64,000 bases of DNA from Paenibacillus sp. 19GGS1-52 (GTDB lineage: Bacteria; Bacillota; Bacilli; Paenibacillales; Paenibacillaceae): positions 1,240,001 to 1,304,000 of the forward strand of contig NZ_CP059724.1 in the NCBI RefSeq assembly GCF_022369515.1. The letters run 5' to 3'. The position numbers and the translations under genes are program-made. Below, piece by piece: positions 24,988-34,521 of the stretch. The stretch's first letter is position 1; each line of letters starts with the position of its first letter. The notes beneath the pieces are model-generated. The model was not told where the DNA came from and did not search any database. It saw nothing but the letters and a program-made list of their open reading frames with translations.

Positions 24988-27726
24988 TTGGATATTCATT
25001 CCTTTTATTTGCCCCGAAATCGTCTTTATGAACTTCTGGATCAGCAGCAGCAGGTGAAGCTGCTGACGGTAGTCAGTGAACCTGGTTATGGCAAAACAAC
25101 CTTAATCTCCAGTTACATTCTGGAGCGGAGTTTACCTGCCATTTGGGTTCAGCTGCGTGAAAGCGACCGTTTTGCCCATACTTTTATCACGCATTTGCAG
25201 GTGGCCCTCTGTAAACACATGAATCTTCCAGAGCCCAAGCCGGTTCTGCCGGAAACGATTCAAGAGGAATTGGCCGGGATTATTGTGAGGTTAGGGAATT
25301 GGCCAGGTAAGCTGCACCTTGTGTTTGACGATGTACAAGTTATCCAGCCTATTAAAGATATTCTCGATATTATAGAAAGCTTGCTGTGTGAGACTTCTCC
25401 GAACATTAACTTCATATTTATCGGCCAGAAACTACCGACTTTGCCTTACGCAGCTTACAAAGTACGCCGGAATTATGCGGCAATTACGAATCTGGAGCTT
25501 GCCTTTACGCAGGATGAAATCGGCGCTTTCTTTCAGGAGTTGAACGGTCCCCCATTAGAAGACTATGAAATTGAGCTTATTTATCATAAGACGGAGGGCT
25601 GGCCAGCTAGCCTGGAGCTTATTCGCGATGCGATTCAAGAGCGAGATAAAGAGGACCGTGTGCGTATTTGGAGTCGCTTTCCGGTGATTCCGCATCTTTA
25701 TGATTATCTGGCGAGTGAAGTATTGGATCTGCAGCAGCCGGAAATCAAGCGATTTCTGCTGAAGACAAGCATCCTGAGAGAGCTGGACACGGTAATTATT
25801 CAGCAGTATTTGGAACCCATTAAGCAGGACGTTCCAGAATTTCTGACCAAACGTTTCATGTTCATCTATAAGAACAAGGAAGGTTTATTTAGATACCATA
25901 AATTATTCCGTTCTTTTCTATTCGAACAGTATCGTAAAGAAACCAGCCGCAGCGAAAGAGATCAGGATCATCGTAAACTTAGTGTGATCTATGAGCAGGG
26001 CTATCAGTTCTTCCCTGCTTTTGCGCATGCGATCTTAGGCCGAGATTTCGTGAATGCTGGACGATTGATGAAAATTCTGGAAATTCGCTACCAGCCACAG
26101 CAGTTTATAGTCTTAATTGAAAATTGGCTGGAGGAATTTTTTGCCTACCAATCGATTGCTTCTTCCATCTTTCTGTACCGCTGTATCCCGCTTTCGATCC
26201 TGCAAAATCTGATTCAGCCGCTGCAGCAAAGTCTGGCCAATCTGGAGAGCAAACAGCAGCATATCTGGCTGGCAATGGTGCAGCAGCAACTAGCTGGCAT
26301 CTATATGCTGCTTGGTGATCTGGAGCGAGCCCGGCAATTATTCGAGGCAGCGCTACGCATCTTTGAGCGGGTGCAAGACCGGCATATGGTCATGTTGAAC
26401 TTAAATATTCTGGCGGATGTTCTGCTGAATATGAATCGGATTACGGAGGCCAAAGCTTGCGCTCAGCGCTGCTTATTTCTGGCGGAGTCGGAAGGTACGG
26501 AGCATTTCCATCTTTACGCCTTGAGCGGGATGGCAGATGTTCTAATCGAAGAGGGTGCTTCACAGGCTGTCGAATATCTGGACAAAGCTTTTGAAGGCGG
26601 GTCGCGCAATGATGATACGCTCAATTTGTTTCTTTATTGCAGTAAAAGTAAATTCTATAGTCTGAATGATGATCCAGCGGCAGCGATTCATTGCGCGCAA
26701 CAAGCGGTGGCCATTGCCGAAGAGTTTGGTTTTGTCTATGATATCGGCTTCGCCAACCTGCATTTGGCAAGAGCTTATATGCGGGACGGACAGTGGGAGA
26801 CTGCGGCGCATAGTCTCGAAAAGGCTTATCAGGCTTCGCAATCCTATAAGTTTCATTTAACACAAGTTGTAGCCGCTCAGTACGAGTTGTTGCTGCATAA
26901 GCAAGCTTTGGAAGCCGCGCAGCTTAAATGGCTTGAAATGACCGAGCTGTGCCAACAGAATCATTATCCCTGGATAATGGAGCGCTATAAGCAAGAACAA
27001 CGACAGCGGAATATTACGATTGTTGAGCCGGATGTCTTACCCCTGCTTAGTATCGAGGCGCTCGGTCCACTCAAGATTATTTTTAATCAGCAGCCAATTC
27101 TGATCAAACGTAAAGCAAGCTTGAGACTGCTGCTCTTTCTGCTCGTGAATCATAGCGGGAGAATCCCCCAGGATCTGCTGATTGAGGAGCTCTTCAAGGA
27201 TCAAGCGCTCGAGGCGGCGCAGAATCAATTATATGTAGCCTTATCTGTGCTCAGGAGCACGCTTGAACCGGGTCGCGAATCCGGGCGTAATTCCACTTAT
27301 ATAGGGCATACCGAAGGTCTTTATTATCTTCATAACACTCGGATAAACCTTGATTTCATTACCTTTTTGGAATTATGCCGTGAAAGTGAGCGGAATGACA
27401 ATGGAGTTCAGGAGCTTATTCGTGCAGAGCAATGTTATAAAGGTGATTTACTGGAGGAATACAGGTATGAACCTTTTATTGAAGTTGAACGTGAGCACAT
27501 TCGTCTGAAGTATTTGCAGATTCTCAACCGCTTAGCGGATTATTTCGCCACACAGGGCGATTATTATCGAAGCATTGAATATTATGAGTTGCTCTGCGCG
27601 AAAGATCCCTATAACCAGAAGAATTATCAGGCGTATATCGACATGTTAGAGCGGTTTAATATGCGGTCACATGCGTTAGCTGTTGCGGAGCGTATGCGGA
27701 AAGGGTCGGTGGAATGGATAGAATAA
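24988..27726 (+). CDS. Large MalT-like ATPase regulator with winged-helix and BTAD output
   Basis: 912 residues from TTG 24988 (AGGTGA 7 nt upstream). An STAND-type NTPase starts at the N-terminus: Walker A EPGYGKTT ends at residue 38, Walker B LHLVFDDVQ is near 113. A helical, TPR-like middle (about 370-650) follows. At ~685-790 a winged helix resembles OmpR/SARP (LLFLLVNHSGRIPQDLLIEELF), then a bacterial transcriptional activation domain (YKGDLLEEYRYEPF) to the end. It likely activates the upstream permease-aminotransferase genes when a ligand binds. No LuxR-type HTH is present, unlike MalT. Confidence 0.85.
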   Translation: MDIHSFYLPRNRLYELLDQQQQVKLLTVVSEPGYGKTTLISSYILERSLPAIWVQLRESDRFAHTFITHLQVALCKHMNLPEPKPVLPETIQEELAGIIVRLGNWPGKLHLVFDDVQVIQPIKDILDIIESLLCETSPNINFIFIGQKLPTLPYAAYKVRRNYAAITNLELAFTQDEIGAFFQELNGPPLEDYEIELIYHKTEGWPASLELIRDAIQERDKEDRVRIWSRFPVIPHLYDYLASEVLDLQQPEIKRFLLKTSILRELDTVIIQQYLEPIKQDVPEFLTKRFMFIYKNKEGLFRYHKLFRSFLFEQYRKETSRSERDQDHRKLSVIYEQGYQFFPAFAHAILGRDFVNAGRLMKILEIRYQPQQFIVLIENWLEEFFAYQSIASSIFLYRCIPLSILQNLIQPLQQSLANLESKQQHIWLAMVQQQLAGIYMLLGDLERARQLFEAALRIFERVQDRHMVMLNLNILADVLLNMNRITEAKACAQRCLFLAESEGTEHFHLYALSGMADVLIEEGASQAVEYLDKAFEGGSRNDDTLNLFLYCSKSKFYSLNDDPAAAIHCAQQAVAIAEEFGFVYDIGFANLHLARAYMRDGQWETAAHSLEKAYQASQSYKFHLTQVVAAQYELLLHKQALEAAQLKWLEMTELCQQNHYPWIMERYKQEQRQRNITIVEPDVLPLLSIEALGPLKIIFNQQPILIKRKASLRLLLFLLVNHSGRIPQDLLIEELFKDQALEAAQNQLYVALSVLRSTLEPGRESGRNSTYIGHTEGLYYLHNTRINLDFITFLELCRESERNDNGVQELIRAEQCYKGDLLEEYRYEPFIEVEREHIRLKYLQILNRLADYFATQGDYYRSIEYYELLCAKDPYNQKNYQAYIDMLERFNMRSHALAVAERMRKGSVEWIE

Positions 27727-27742
27727 CCTTTTTTATACAGAA

Positions 27743-27780
27743 AAGAGGCCATTCTCCTTTGTACAGAGTAATGGCCTCTT
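27743..27780. terminator. Bidirectional terminator between the BTAD regulator and the chemoreceptor
   Basis: AAGAGGCCATT (27743-27753) pairs perfectly with AATGGCCTCTT (27770-27780). The minus-strand side continues into TTTCT and a T-rich run, serving the convergent gene. Confidence 0.85.
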
Positions 27781-27790
27781 GGTGTATACG

Positions 27791-29854
27791 TTATTCCACT
27801 TTGAATTTTGCTGCCGCTTCCCCAAGCTCTTTAGTCAGATGATCAATCGTCTCAACCATATCAGCCAGCTGTTGGACAGTTGCGGATTGCTCCATCATCG
27901 TAGCGGTGACTTCCTCAATTGATGCAGATACTTCTTCTCCTGAAGCCGAAAGGCTTTGTGCCGACTCCAGAACCTCATTTTTATCTTTCTCCATATGGGC
28001 GACCTCGTTTGCCATCGCTTTAATTTGATCCGTAATTTCCGTAATTTTTTCCAAAATGATTCTGAATGCAGCTTGGGTTTGACCCACAAGCTCATTCTGC
28101 TGAATGGAGATGTTGTTGATTTCCGTTACACTTTGGTTATTCTCAGCTACAAACGAAAGATTCTGTTGGATAATCGAGTTAATCTCATTCGATTGCTTCG
28201 AACTTTGTTCTGCAAGCTTCCGAATTTCAGAAGCAACAACAGCAAATCCTCTGCCGTATTCACCTGCTCTCGCTGCCTCGATAGAAGCATTAAGGGCAAG
28301 TAAATTGGTTTGGTTTGCAATTTCACTAATGGCTCCTGTAATCGTGCTAATGCTGTTTGAACTTTCTTGAAGTTTGAGTGTGATTTCCGAGATTTTGTGA
28401 ACTTCCTGTTCATTCTTATCATTAATTTGAATAAGGTCCTCAACGACTTGATTGCTTGTATGGAATACCTCGACAATTTCTTCTGCTCGATTCCTAACCA
28501 ATTGGGAATTGCCGTTCATCGCAACAAATTTCTCGCCAAATCCATGGAACTTATCTACTATTTGCTCTGTATCATTGGATTGAGATTCCATGGCCCTGGC
28601 AATTTCCATTGAGGTAACCGAAGTTTCGTTGATAGATTGAGCAGTCTGCTTAGAAGACTCCTCAAGCTCATTCGTGCTGGCATTGAGTACCGCAATAGAT
28701 TTGTTCATATTGGTAATTAAATCCCTATTTTGGGCCACCATACCATTAAAGCTGTCGGCTAAGTCTTTGAACTCACTATCATATTTCCCGCTAGCTGTAA
28801 CGGTTAAATCGCCCTTAGCTAATTGTTTGAACAGCGTAGTTAAGCTCAGAATCGGATTAGTAATATAACGGGAAAGCAGTAATCCAAATCCTATCGCCAC
28901 AATAATAGCTACAAGAGTAACTATTAACATCTTCGTAAACATATCATGAATAGGACGGTTGATATCATCGTATGAATCAATAACTGAAATGATCAGGTCA
29001 GCATTTGGGATTTTATTTATTCGCAGATAGTCATTACCGATCTCAGTGGTTTGTATTTTAATCTCTCCGAGTGCTCGATCGGCTAGGAAAGCTATAATTT
29101 CCGGACTGTCTCCGAGGCTTTGTCCATTTCTGGATGGATCAGTACTGTTATATAGTATAATTCCACCACGACTCAGTATCTCAATCTTCCCTTGACCATT
29201 AATTTTGATTTCACCTAATTTTTCTACAAAAAAAGTGCTATTTACTGTCATGGCAAAGACGCCCAGTACTTTTCCCTCTTTATCTTTGATGGGCTGGGAA
29301 AAAGCCAATAATAGTTCTGTGCTACTTTTAGATACAATAGCATCACTGATAAATGATTTCCCTTTTAAAGCTTCAGTAAAGTATTCGCGATCTGATCGGG
29401 ATAAACCGATATTCTCAGTTTTTGTTCCGGCAATAATCGTTCCTTTGGCATCTAGCACCAACATGGACTCATTTCCTCTTGTTCCTTCTAAACTTTTGAG
29501 GAGAAGTTCATTTGATTTGTTGAAATACGGATTGCTAGAAGATAAAAAGTCTGATTCAGACATTGTACCTTGTGCTCTTAATAGTAATAATTGTTGGAAT
29601 GTATTATGAACTGAAATCAAATAAGCTGTCTGTTCTTGCAACTGCATCGCAGTGTAAAGACCTTCAGCTATACGGTCAGCACTTGCATTGATTTCATCTT
29701 TACTCTTTTTCAGTAATAAATCGGATGAGAACATGTAAGTTGTAATGGATGTTGCTAGAAGAACCACAGCAACTAGTAAGCTGATTAAAGCTGGGAGCTT
29801 TACCCGTAAAGAAATATTTCTTAATTTGTGAAATAACTCTGTCTTTTTCCCCAT
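27791..29854 (-). CDS. Methyl-accepting chemotaxis protein with double-Cache sensor
   Basis: 687 residues. TM1 is at about 18-40 and TM2 at about 305-327 ([18 protein letters not shown]). The ~265-residue loop between them is a dCache ligand-binding domain ([30 protein letters not shown]). A HAMP domain and long signalling coiled coil follow, with the conserved hairpin tip ([19 protein letters not shown], then [14 protein letters not shown]). It senses a small ligand outside the cell and controls CheA. AGGAGAG precedes the start. It stands alone, convergent with the BTAD regulator. Confidence 0.95.
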   Translation of the reverse strand: MGKKTELFHKLRNISLRVKLPALISLLVAVVLLATSITTYMFSSDLLLKKSKDEINASADRIAEGLYTAMQLQEQTAYLISVHNTFQQLLLLRAQGTMSESDFLSSSNPYFNKSNELLLKSLEGTRGNESMLVLDAKGTIIAGTKTENIGLSRSDREYFTEALKGKSFISDAIVSKSSTELLLAFSQPIKDKEGKVLGVFAMTVNSTFFVEKLGEIKINGQGKIEILSRGGIILYNSTDPSRNGQSLGDSPEIIAFLADRALGEIKIQTTEIGNDYLRINKIPNADLIISVIDSYDDINRPIHDMFTKMLIVTLVAIIVAIGFGLLLSRYITNPILSLTTLFKQLAKGDLTVTASGKYDSEFKDLADSFNGMVAQNRDLITNMNKSIAVLNASTNELEESSKQTAQSINETSVTSMEIARAMESQSNDTEQIVDKFHGFGEKFVAMNGNSQLVRNRAEEIVEVFHTSNQVVEDLIQINDKNEQEVHKISEITLKLQESSNSISTITGAISEIANQTNLLALNASIEAARAGEYGRGFAVVASEIRKLAEQSSKQSNEINSIIQQNLSFVAENNQSVTEINNISIQQNELVGQTQAAFRIILEKITEITDQIKAMANEVAHMEKDKNEVLESAQSLSASGEEVSASIEEVTATMMEQSATVQQLADMVETIDHLTKELGEAAAKFKVE

Positions 29855-29998
29855 GATGTCTAATCTCTCCTATTTTCATTTTCCACTGACCCTTTCTAAA
29901 GAAGGTCACTTATCTTTATCGGTTGCGAGTCTTGCTAATGAAGGGCGAATAATTTGAAAATTTATCCAATTAACGCTTTTGTGAAATTAATTAATATT

Positions 29999-30012
29999 TA
30001 AAATCGATTTCA
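29999..30012 (+). promoter_or_regulatory. Upstream copy of the TGAAATCGATTTCA palindrome
   Basis: TAAAATCGATTTCA differs from the perfect palindrome at 30860 by one base, and both continue into ATT, one base, then ACATTT. It lies ~175 bp before the pentapeptide-repeat gene. It is a likely LacI-type site; the rest of the 29855-30188 gap shows no gene. Confidence 0.6.
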
Positions 30013-30188
30013 TTAACATTTTTCTGGTAATTAGTATTGACATTCATGTGATACAATTAAATTTAGAGTGAATGTTAATAGAGAAATATATGGGTGAAGA
30101 ATAGTCACATTGTTCGGAGGAATCAGTTACACCAGTAACTATTTTTGGGGAAGAGTTGGGGGAAATATTACTTATGTCGGAGGAAACT

Positions 30189-30803
30189 ATGTATCAACAC
30201 AAGGATAAGGAATTTGTAGATATCCATTTTGATGGGCAGGATTTGCGCTATGGAGAAATAATACACTGTGTTTTTAAAAATTGTACATTTATGAATACAT
30301 CAATGGAAGAAATAGATACAAGCAATTGCCGATTTATTGAATGTGATTTTAAAGGTGCTTCGTTAAATGCCTCTATTCACACGGAATCAGCCTTTGAGAA
30401 TTGCAAATTTAGTGGTGCCAATCTCTTCGTCTCCAAGTTCATCTCTTGTAAAATGACCGGGTCAGACTTCTCCGGGGCGCAAATGGATGGAATTACGCTG
30501 AGAGATGGCGACTGGTCTTATACGAATCTGCGGCATACCAAATTAGGCAAGCAGGATTTGAGAGGGATTCGATTCTATGAAGCTGATTTTACGGACTCTG
30601 ATTTGGCGAAAGCTGACTTAAGGGACTGTGACCTGACTGGAGTGATTTTTAGCAGAACCAAACTGATGAGTGCTGATCTGCGAGGTGCCAATCTGGATGC
30701 GGTTGATTTGAAATCGCTGGATATTAAAGATATAAAAGGTGCGCGAATGGACAGAGAACAAGCGGTCCTTTTTCTACGCTCCTATGGTGCCAAGGTAGAT
30801 TGA
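30189..30803 (+). CDS. Pentapeptide-repeat protein
   Basis: About 204 residues. From ~10 to ~190 it repeats the A(D/N)LxX pattern in five-residue steps (CDFKGASLNA, SGANLFVSKF, GSDFSGAQMDG, ADLRDCDLTG, ADLRGANLDAVD), predicting a right-handed quadrilateral beta-helix. Some relatives mimic DNA and protect gyrase, but most have no known role. ATG 30189 has GGAGG 5 nt upstream; ATG 30174 is a possible earlier start. The gene lies between two near-identical palindromes and directly before a LacI gene, so it may be that repressor's target. Confidence 0.85.
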   Translation: MYQHKDKEFVDIHFDGQDLRYGEIIHCVFKNCTFMNTSMEEIDTSNCRFIECDFKGASLNASIHTESAFENCKFSGANLFVSKFISCKMTGSDFSGAQMDGITLRDGDWSYTNLRHTKLGKQDLRGIRFYEADFTDSDLAKADLRDCDLTGVIFSRTKLMSADLRGANLDAVDLKSLDIKDIKGARMDREQAVLFLRSYGAKVD

Positions 30804-30814
30804 AATCAGAGCGC

Positions 30815-30849
30815 ATCCCACTTCCAGCGAAGTATGGGATGTTTTTTTA
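30815..30849 (+). terminator. Terminator of the pentapeptide-repeat gene
   Basis: CATCCCA (30815-30821) pairs with TGGGATG (30836-30842), followed by seven T residues. It lies directly before the next operator. Confidence 0.85.
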
Positions 30850-30859
30850 TTATTTTGTT

Positions 30860-30873
30860 TGAAATCGATTTCA
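30860..30873 (+). promoter_or_regulatory. Perfect palindrome TGAAATCGATTTCA, probable LacI-family operator
   Basis: A 14-bp CG-centred perfect palindrome 29 bp before the LacI gene, the usual position and shape for autoregulation. A one-mismatch copy lies ~860 bp upstream. Confidence 0.7.
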
Positions 30874-30901
30874 TTCACATTTATAATAGTTTTATCCAAC
30901 G

Positions 30902-31930
30902 ATGAAAGCGTGTGAAATGATGAAGGACAGCAAGATTATCGATGTTGCTCAGCAAGCTAGGGTATCTCCGGCCACTGTATCCCGGGTATTGAACGGAAGT
31001 ACGCTGGTCACAGAAGAGACGAAGAAGAAAGTGCTGCAGGCTGTTCAGGAACTGAATTATACACCTAATGCCATGGGGAAACAGCTGCGCTCCCGGAGAA
31101 CGATGACTCTGGCTGTTGTTGTGACTGATATCGGAGTGTCTTATAATGCGGAAATCATCAAAGGCATTGAGAACACGGCCAACATGCTCAAATACAAAAT
31201 TCTGATCTGCGATTCGCAGAACAAGAAAGGGAAAGAATTGGAGTTTCTCTCACTCCTACAGAATCGTACGGTTGACGGTTTAATTCTGGTTACACCCCAG
31301 TTAACCGACGAGGAGATTATCTCGTTCGCGGACGAGGATTATGCCATTGGGTTAATCGGGCGTAGACTTGAACATCATGGCATTCCTTGTTCTTATACGG
31401 ACAACCAAAGGATTGGACATGAGGTGGTGGAGCATCTGGTGGAGAGGGGACATCGTCGGATTGCTTTTCTCAGCGGATATGATCAGGCGGTTGACAGCAT
31501 GGGGCGACTGCAGGGCTATCGAGCTGGACTTGAGGCAGCGGGCTTGCCGATACTATCCGAGCTGATCGACAATGGGGATTTCTGTGAAGAGGGCGGATAT
31601 GAAGCGTTCAAGCGGCTGTGGGAAATGAATGGAGATTTTACGGCTGTATTTACGGCAAATGATGAAATGGCACTGGGTGTGTACAAGGCTTGTGCGGAGC
31701 TCGGCATTGCTATTCCGGGGGATATGGCCGTTGTTGGCGTGGACAATATCCGGATCACCAACTACGTTAAGCCGAAGATTAGCTCCGTGGAACAGCCGCT
31801 TTATGATATGGGAGCTTTGCTTGCAGATCGGCTTATTGATCAAATGAACGGTAATGTCCGGACACAGAAACAGTTAATCAAGATTCATTCCACGCTGATA
31901 GTCAAAGGGTCCTCGGGGAAGGAGGGATAA
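30902..31930 (+). CDS. LacI-family transcriptional regulator
   Basis: 342 residues. The N-terminal HTH (IIDVAQQARVSPATVSRVLNG at about 12-32) and hinge helix (NAMGKQLRSRRT) are followed by a periplasmic-binding-like sensor domain (LAVVVTDIGVSYNAEIIKGIE, quoted as the start of it). It binds a sugar or sugar derivative. A perfect palindrome sits just upstream. It is followed by the membrane AraC gene 5 bp later, so the two are cotranscribed. The target may be the pentapeptide gene, itself, or the downstream importer. The start could also be ATG 30917 or 30920; no strong SD helps. Confidence 0.92.
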   Translation: MKACEMMKDSKIIDVAQQARVSPATVSRVLNGSTLVTEETKKKVLQAVQELNYTPNAMGKQLRSRRTMTLAVVVTDIGVSYNAEIIKGIENTANMLKYKILICDSQNKKGKELEFLSLLQNRTVDGLILVTPQLTDEEIISFADEDYAIGLIGRRLEHHGIPCSYTDNQRIGHEVVEHLVERGHRRIAFLSGYDQAVDSMGRLQGYRAGLEAAGLPILSELIDNGDFCEEGGYEAFKRLWEMNGDFTAVFTANDEMALGVYKACAELGIAIPGDMAVVGVDNIRITNYVKPKISSVEQPLYDMGALLADRLIDQMNGNVRTQKQLIKIHSTLIVKGSSGKEG

Positions 31931-31935
31931 CAATC

Positions 31936-34233
31936 GTGTCTAAAATGCCGCGCGAAAAAGATAACAAATACTATGGGAAATTTTTCTCCGTGATGACGAT
32001 TACGATTTTTCTTACGATTTCTATTTTGTCAGGTATTTTGTATCTGAATTTTGAGCGGATTGCCCTGAACCAGTCGTATGATCAGACGATGGATAGCTTA
32101 GCCCAGACCACGCAGGAAGCCTCGGTGATGGCGGTCACTGCGGCAACCTTTGCCAAACAGATTCACAGTGACCAGAATGTGGCCAATCTGCTCAATTTTG
32201 CGAATGTAAGTGCAATAGATATCTCTTCGGCAGTGAAGCAACTATCAAATTACCGGGAGACGTCTCCCTTCATCGACTCCATTTATGTCTATAATGCGGA
32301 AGCGCGTACATTTTACGTCAGTTCGGACATGAGTGTACCTTCAGTCTTCAGTGAATCTGAATTTTATGACCTGGAAATGAAGGGGATGCTGCAGCATATT
32401 GAGGACTATGAGACGTTGATGCCAATTCCCCGCAAGCTGCGGATCGAGGGGCTGGTCGGCAATATAGCGGAGAAGGAACGTGATACGTACACCTTTTTGC
32501 TGTATGACACACTGACGAAAAGCAAACGCAGAAACGCTGTCATTGTAAATATCAAAGAAACGCAGCTGCATAAGCATATCGACGGTTCACTGACTAGTGA
32601 CCCCGCGAATACGTTTCTAATCGACAAGAACGGCATTCTAGTCTCCAATAGCTGGACGACTCCAATGCTGACCGACATGAAAGGTACTGCTTATATTGAT
32701 TGTATTCTGCAGGATGGGCTATCTTCTGGTTATTTCGCCACGCGTGTTGACGGCATCAAGTCCCTCGTCACCTATAGTGAACCCGATTATCTGGGCTGGC
32801 GGTATATCCGCATCGTTCCTTACGCGCTGATTAGCGAACGTATTGACAATATGCGTACCAAAACCTTTTTAATTGCCGGTACGATTCTACTTGCTGGCTT
32901 GGCGCTCTCTTATCTCATATCGCGGCGCTTGTTCTCAGGTCTCAACCATAAGCTCTCCCGACTTGGCAATCTGGAATCTGAACAACGGGAGAGTCTGCAA
33001 GCTATGCGTTCGGATTATTTGCGGGGCTTGCTGAACGGGTATACGCAAACTGATTCCGAGCGGGCAAAAGCTATGTTCCAGCGCTATGGAATTCAACTGG
33101 ACCCAGCGCGGCCGTTTCGTCTGCTCCTGATTACGGTGGATGATTACCGTTCGCTAATTGATCTATATTCGACGGAAGACCGCAAGCTGCTGCGGTACGG
33201 CATTCTGAATATTGCCCAGGAGCTGCTGCACGGCGAGGGACTGTCTGCGGCAGCCGCTGATCTGGAGGAGGACCGCGTGGCGATCATAATACAAGCTAAG
33301 AAAGAAGAAGTGGCAGAGAATGGCGCTTACCGATATTATTCAGGTCTGATCCAAGAGGCAGTTTCCCAGTATTTAAAGCTGTCCATAACCATTTCGGCGA
33401 GCATGAACGGAACGGGCGTACAGTCGTTGCATAGCTTATTTCAGCAGGCGGCAGAAGCTTCCTTCAGTCGTGTATTTAGCGGAGCTGGCAGCTATATTGA
33501 AGCCGAAACCATTGAACAGAACAAAGCAAAGCACTATGAATACCCGCTGCACCTAGAGAAACAGCTGATTGACGAGCTTATGCTCGGGCGCATCCAGGAA
33601 GTGAAACGGCTATTCAACGATATTATTGGGGACACAGCCAACTATTCATATATCTCGTATCAGCTGGCTGTTTCGCATGTAACCTTTGCACTGCAGAACG
33701 CGATTCGTACGATCAGGCAGCATTCGTCTTCTTCCGGAGAACTGTCTATTCCATCACTCCAGCTGTATATGCATTCACAAGTAGAAACGCTTGAAGAGCT
33801 TACGGAACGTTATGTGACCTTGTTCGAGCTGCTGGAGAAGCATATGGAGGAGCGAAGAAAGAACAGACAGGATGATATGCCTGGCCGTATTAAGCGAATT
33901 CTCGATGAGCGGTATGCGGACCCGAATCTTTCTCTTGAAATGCTTGCGGATGAACTTGGCATGTCGGCCACCTACATTGGGCGCCTATTTAAACAGCATA
34001 CATTCCAGACCATTCTTAGCTATATACAGGAGGTACGAATGAATAAGGTCCGTGAGCTGCTCATCCACAGTGATTGTTCCATCGGGGAAATTGCGGAGCA
34101 GACAGGATTTGCGAATAATCCGTATTTCTTTAAAGCCTTTAAGAAGTATAACGGTGTGACGCCAGCAGAGTATCGGAAGAATGGCAGACAACAACAGAAT
34201 GCAGTAAACGGAGATAGTGTTATTTCAAATTGA
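31936..34233 (+). CDS. Membrane-bound AraC-family regulator with extracellular sensor
   Basis: 765 residues. TM1 is at about 16-38 and TM2 at about 312-334. The ~270-residue extracellular part between them is Cache-like (FIDSIYVYNAEARTFYVSS). A linker (about 340-640) leads to an AraC-type double HTH at the C-terminus (LSLEMLADELGMSATYIGRLFK, then IGEIAEQTGFANNPYFFKAFKKYNG, quoted in part). This Paenibacillus type senses an outside sugar and activates a nearby ABC importer. AAGGAGGG precedes the GTG start. A terminator follows, and the importer genes start 288 bp later. Confidence 0.92.
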   Translation: MSKMPREKDNKYYGKFFSVMTITIFLTISILSGILYLNFERIALNQSYDQTMDSLAQTTQEASVMAVTAATFAKQIHSDQNVANLLNFANVSAIDISSAVKQLSNYRETSPFIDSIYVYNAEARTFYVSSDMSVPSVFSESEFYDLEMKGMLQHIEDYETLMPIPRKLRIEGLVGNIAEKERDTYTFLLYDTLTKSKRRNAVIVNIKETQLHKHIDGSLTSDPANTFLIDKNGILVSNSWTTPMLTDMKGTAYIDCILQDGLSSGYFATRVDGIKSLVTYSEPDYLGWRYIRIVPYALISERIDNMRTKTFLIAGTILLAGLALSYLISRRLFSGLNHKLSRLGNLESEQRESLQAMRSDYLRGLLNGYTQTDSERAKAMFQRYGIQLDPARPFRLLLITVDDYRSLIDLYSTEDRKLLRYGILNIAQELLHGEGLSAAAADLEEDRVAIIIQAKKEEVAENGAYRYYSGLIQEAVSQYLKLSITISASMNGTGVQSLHSLFQQAAEASFSRVFSGAGSYIEAETIEQNKAKHYEYPLHLEKQLIDELMLGRIQEVKRLFNDIIGDTANYSYISYQLAVSHVTFALQNAIRTIRQHSSSSGELSIPSLQLYMHSQVETLEELTERYVTLFELLEKHMEERRKNRQDDMPGRIKRILDERYADPNLSLEMLADELGMSATYIGRLFKQHTFQTILSYIQEVRMNKVRELLIHSDCSIGEIAEQTGFANNPYFFKAFKKYNGVTPAEYRKNGRQQQNAVNGDSVISN

Positions 34234-34254
34234 TACCGCTTACATTAGTGTGAG

Positions 34255-34290
34255 AGGAAGGCTGGGGGCGGTTACCCTGACCTTCCTTTT
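34255..34290 (+). terminator. Terminator between the regulator pair and the sugar importer
   Basis: AGGAAGG (34255-34261) pairs with CCTTCCT (34281-34287), followed by TTT, with an inner GGG/CCC. It separates the regulators from the importer genes. Confidence 0.7.
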
Positions 34291-34521
34291 GTTGTTCAGC
34301 ATGCACTGCAAGGTACAAGAACCCTTGGTATGACTGGGCTGTATCGGAAAAGGAGAGTGAGTTCGCAAAAGAGTAGTCCCGGTTGCGGGTAAAAAGTGAC
34401 TTATATCGGGTATGGTTAGTTGCCCGTTTCTCAGCTCTCTCCTAATATGAAGCTTGCAGCCGGATACAGATAACGGCGGCATTATCCTATTGAGATGAAG
34501 GTTGAGGGAGGCTGTGAAGTG

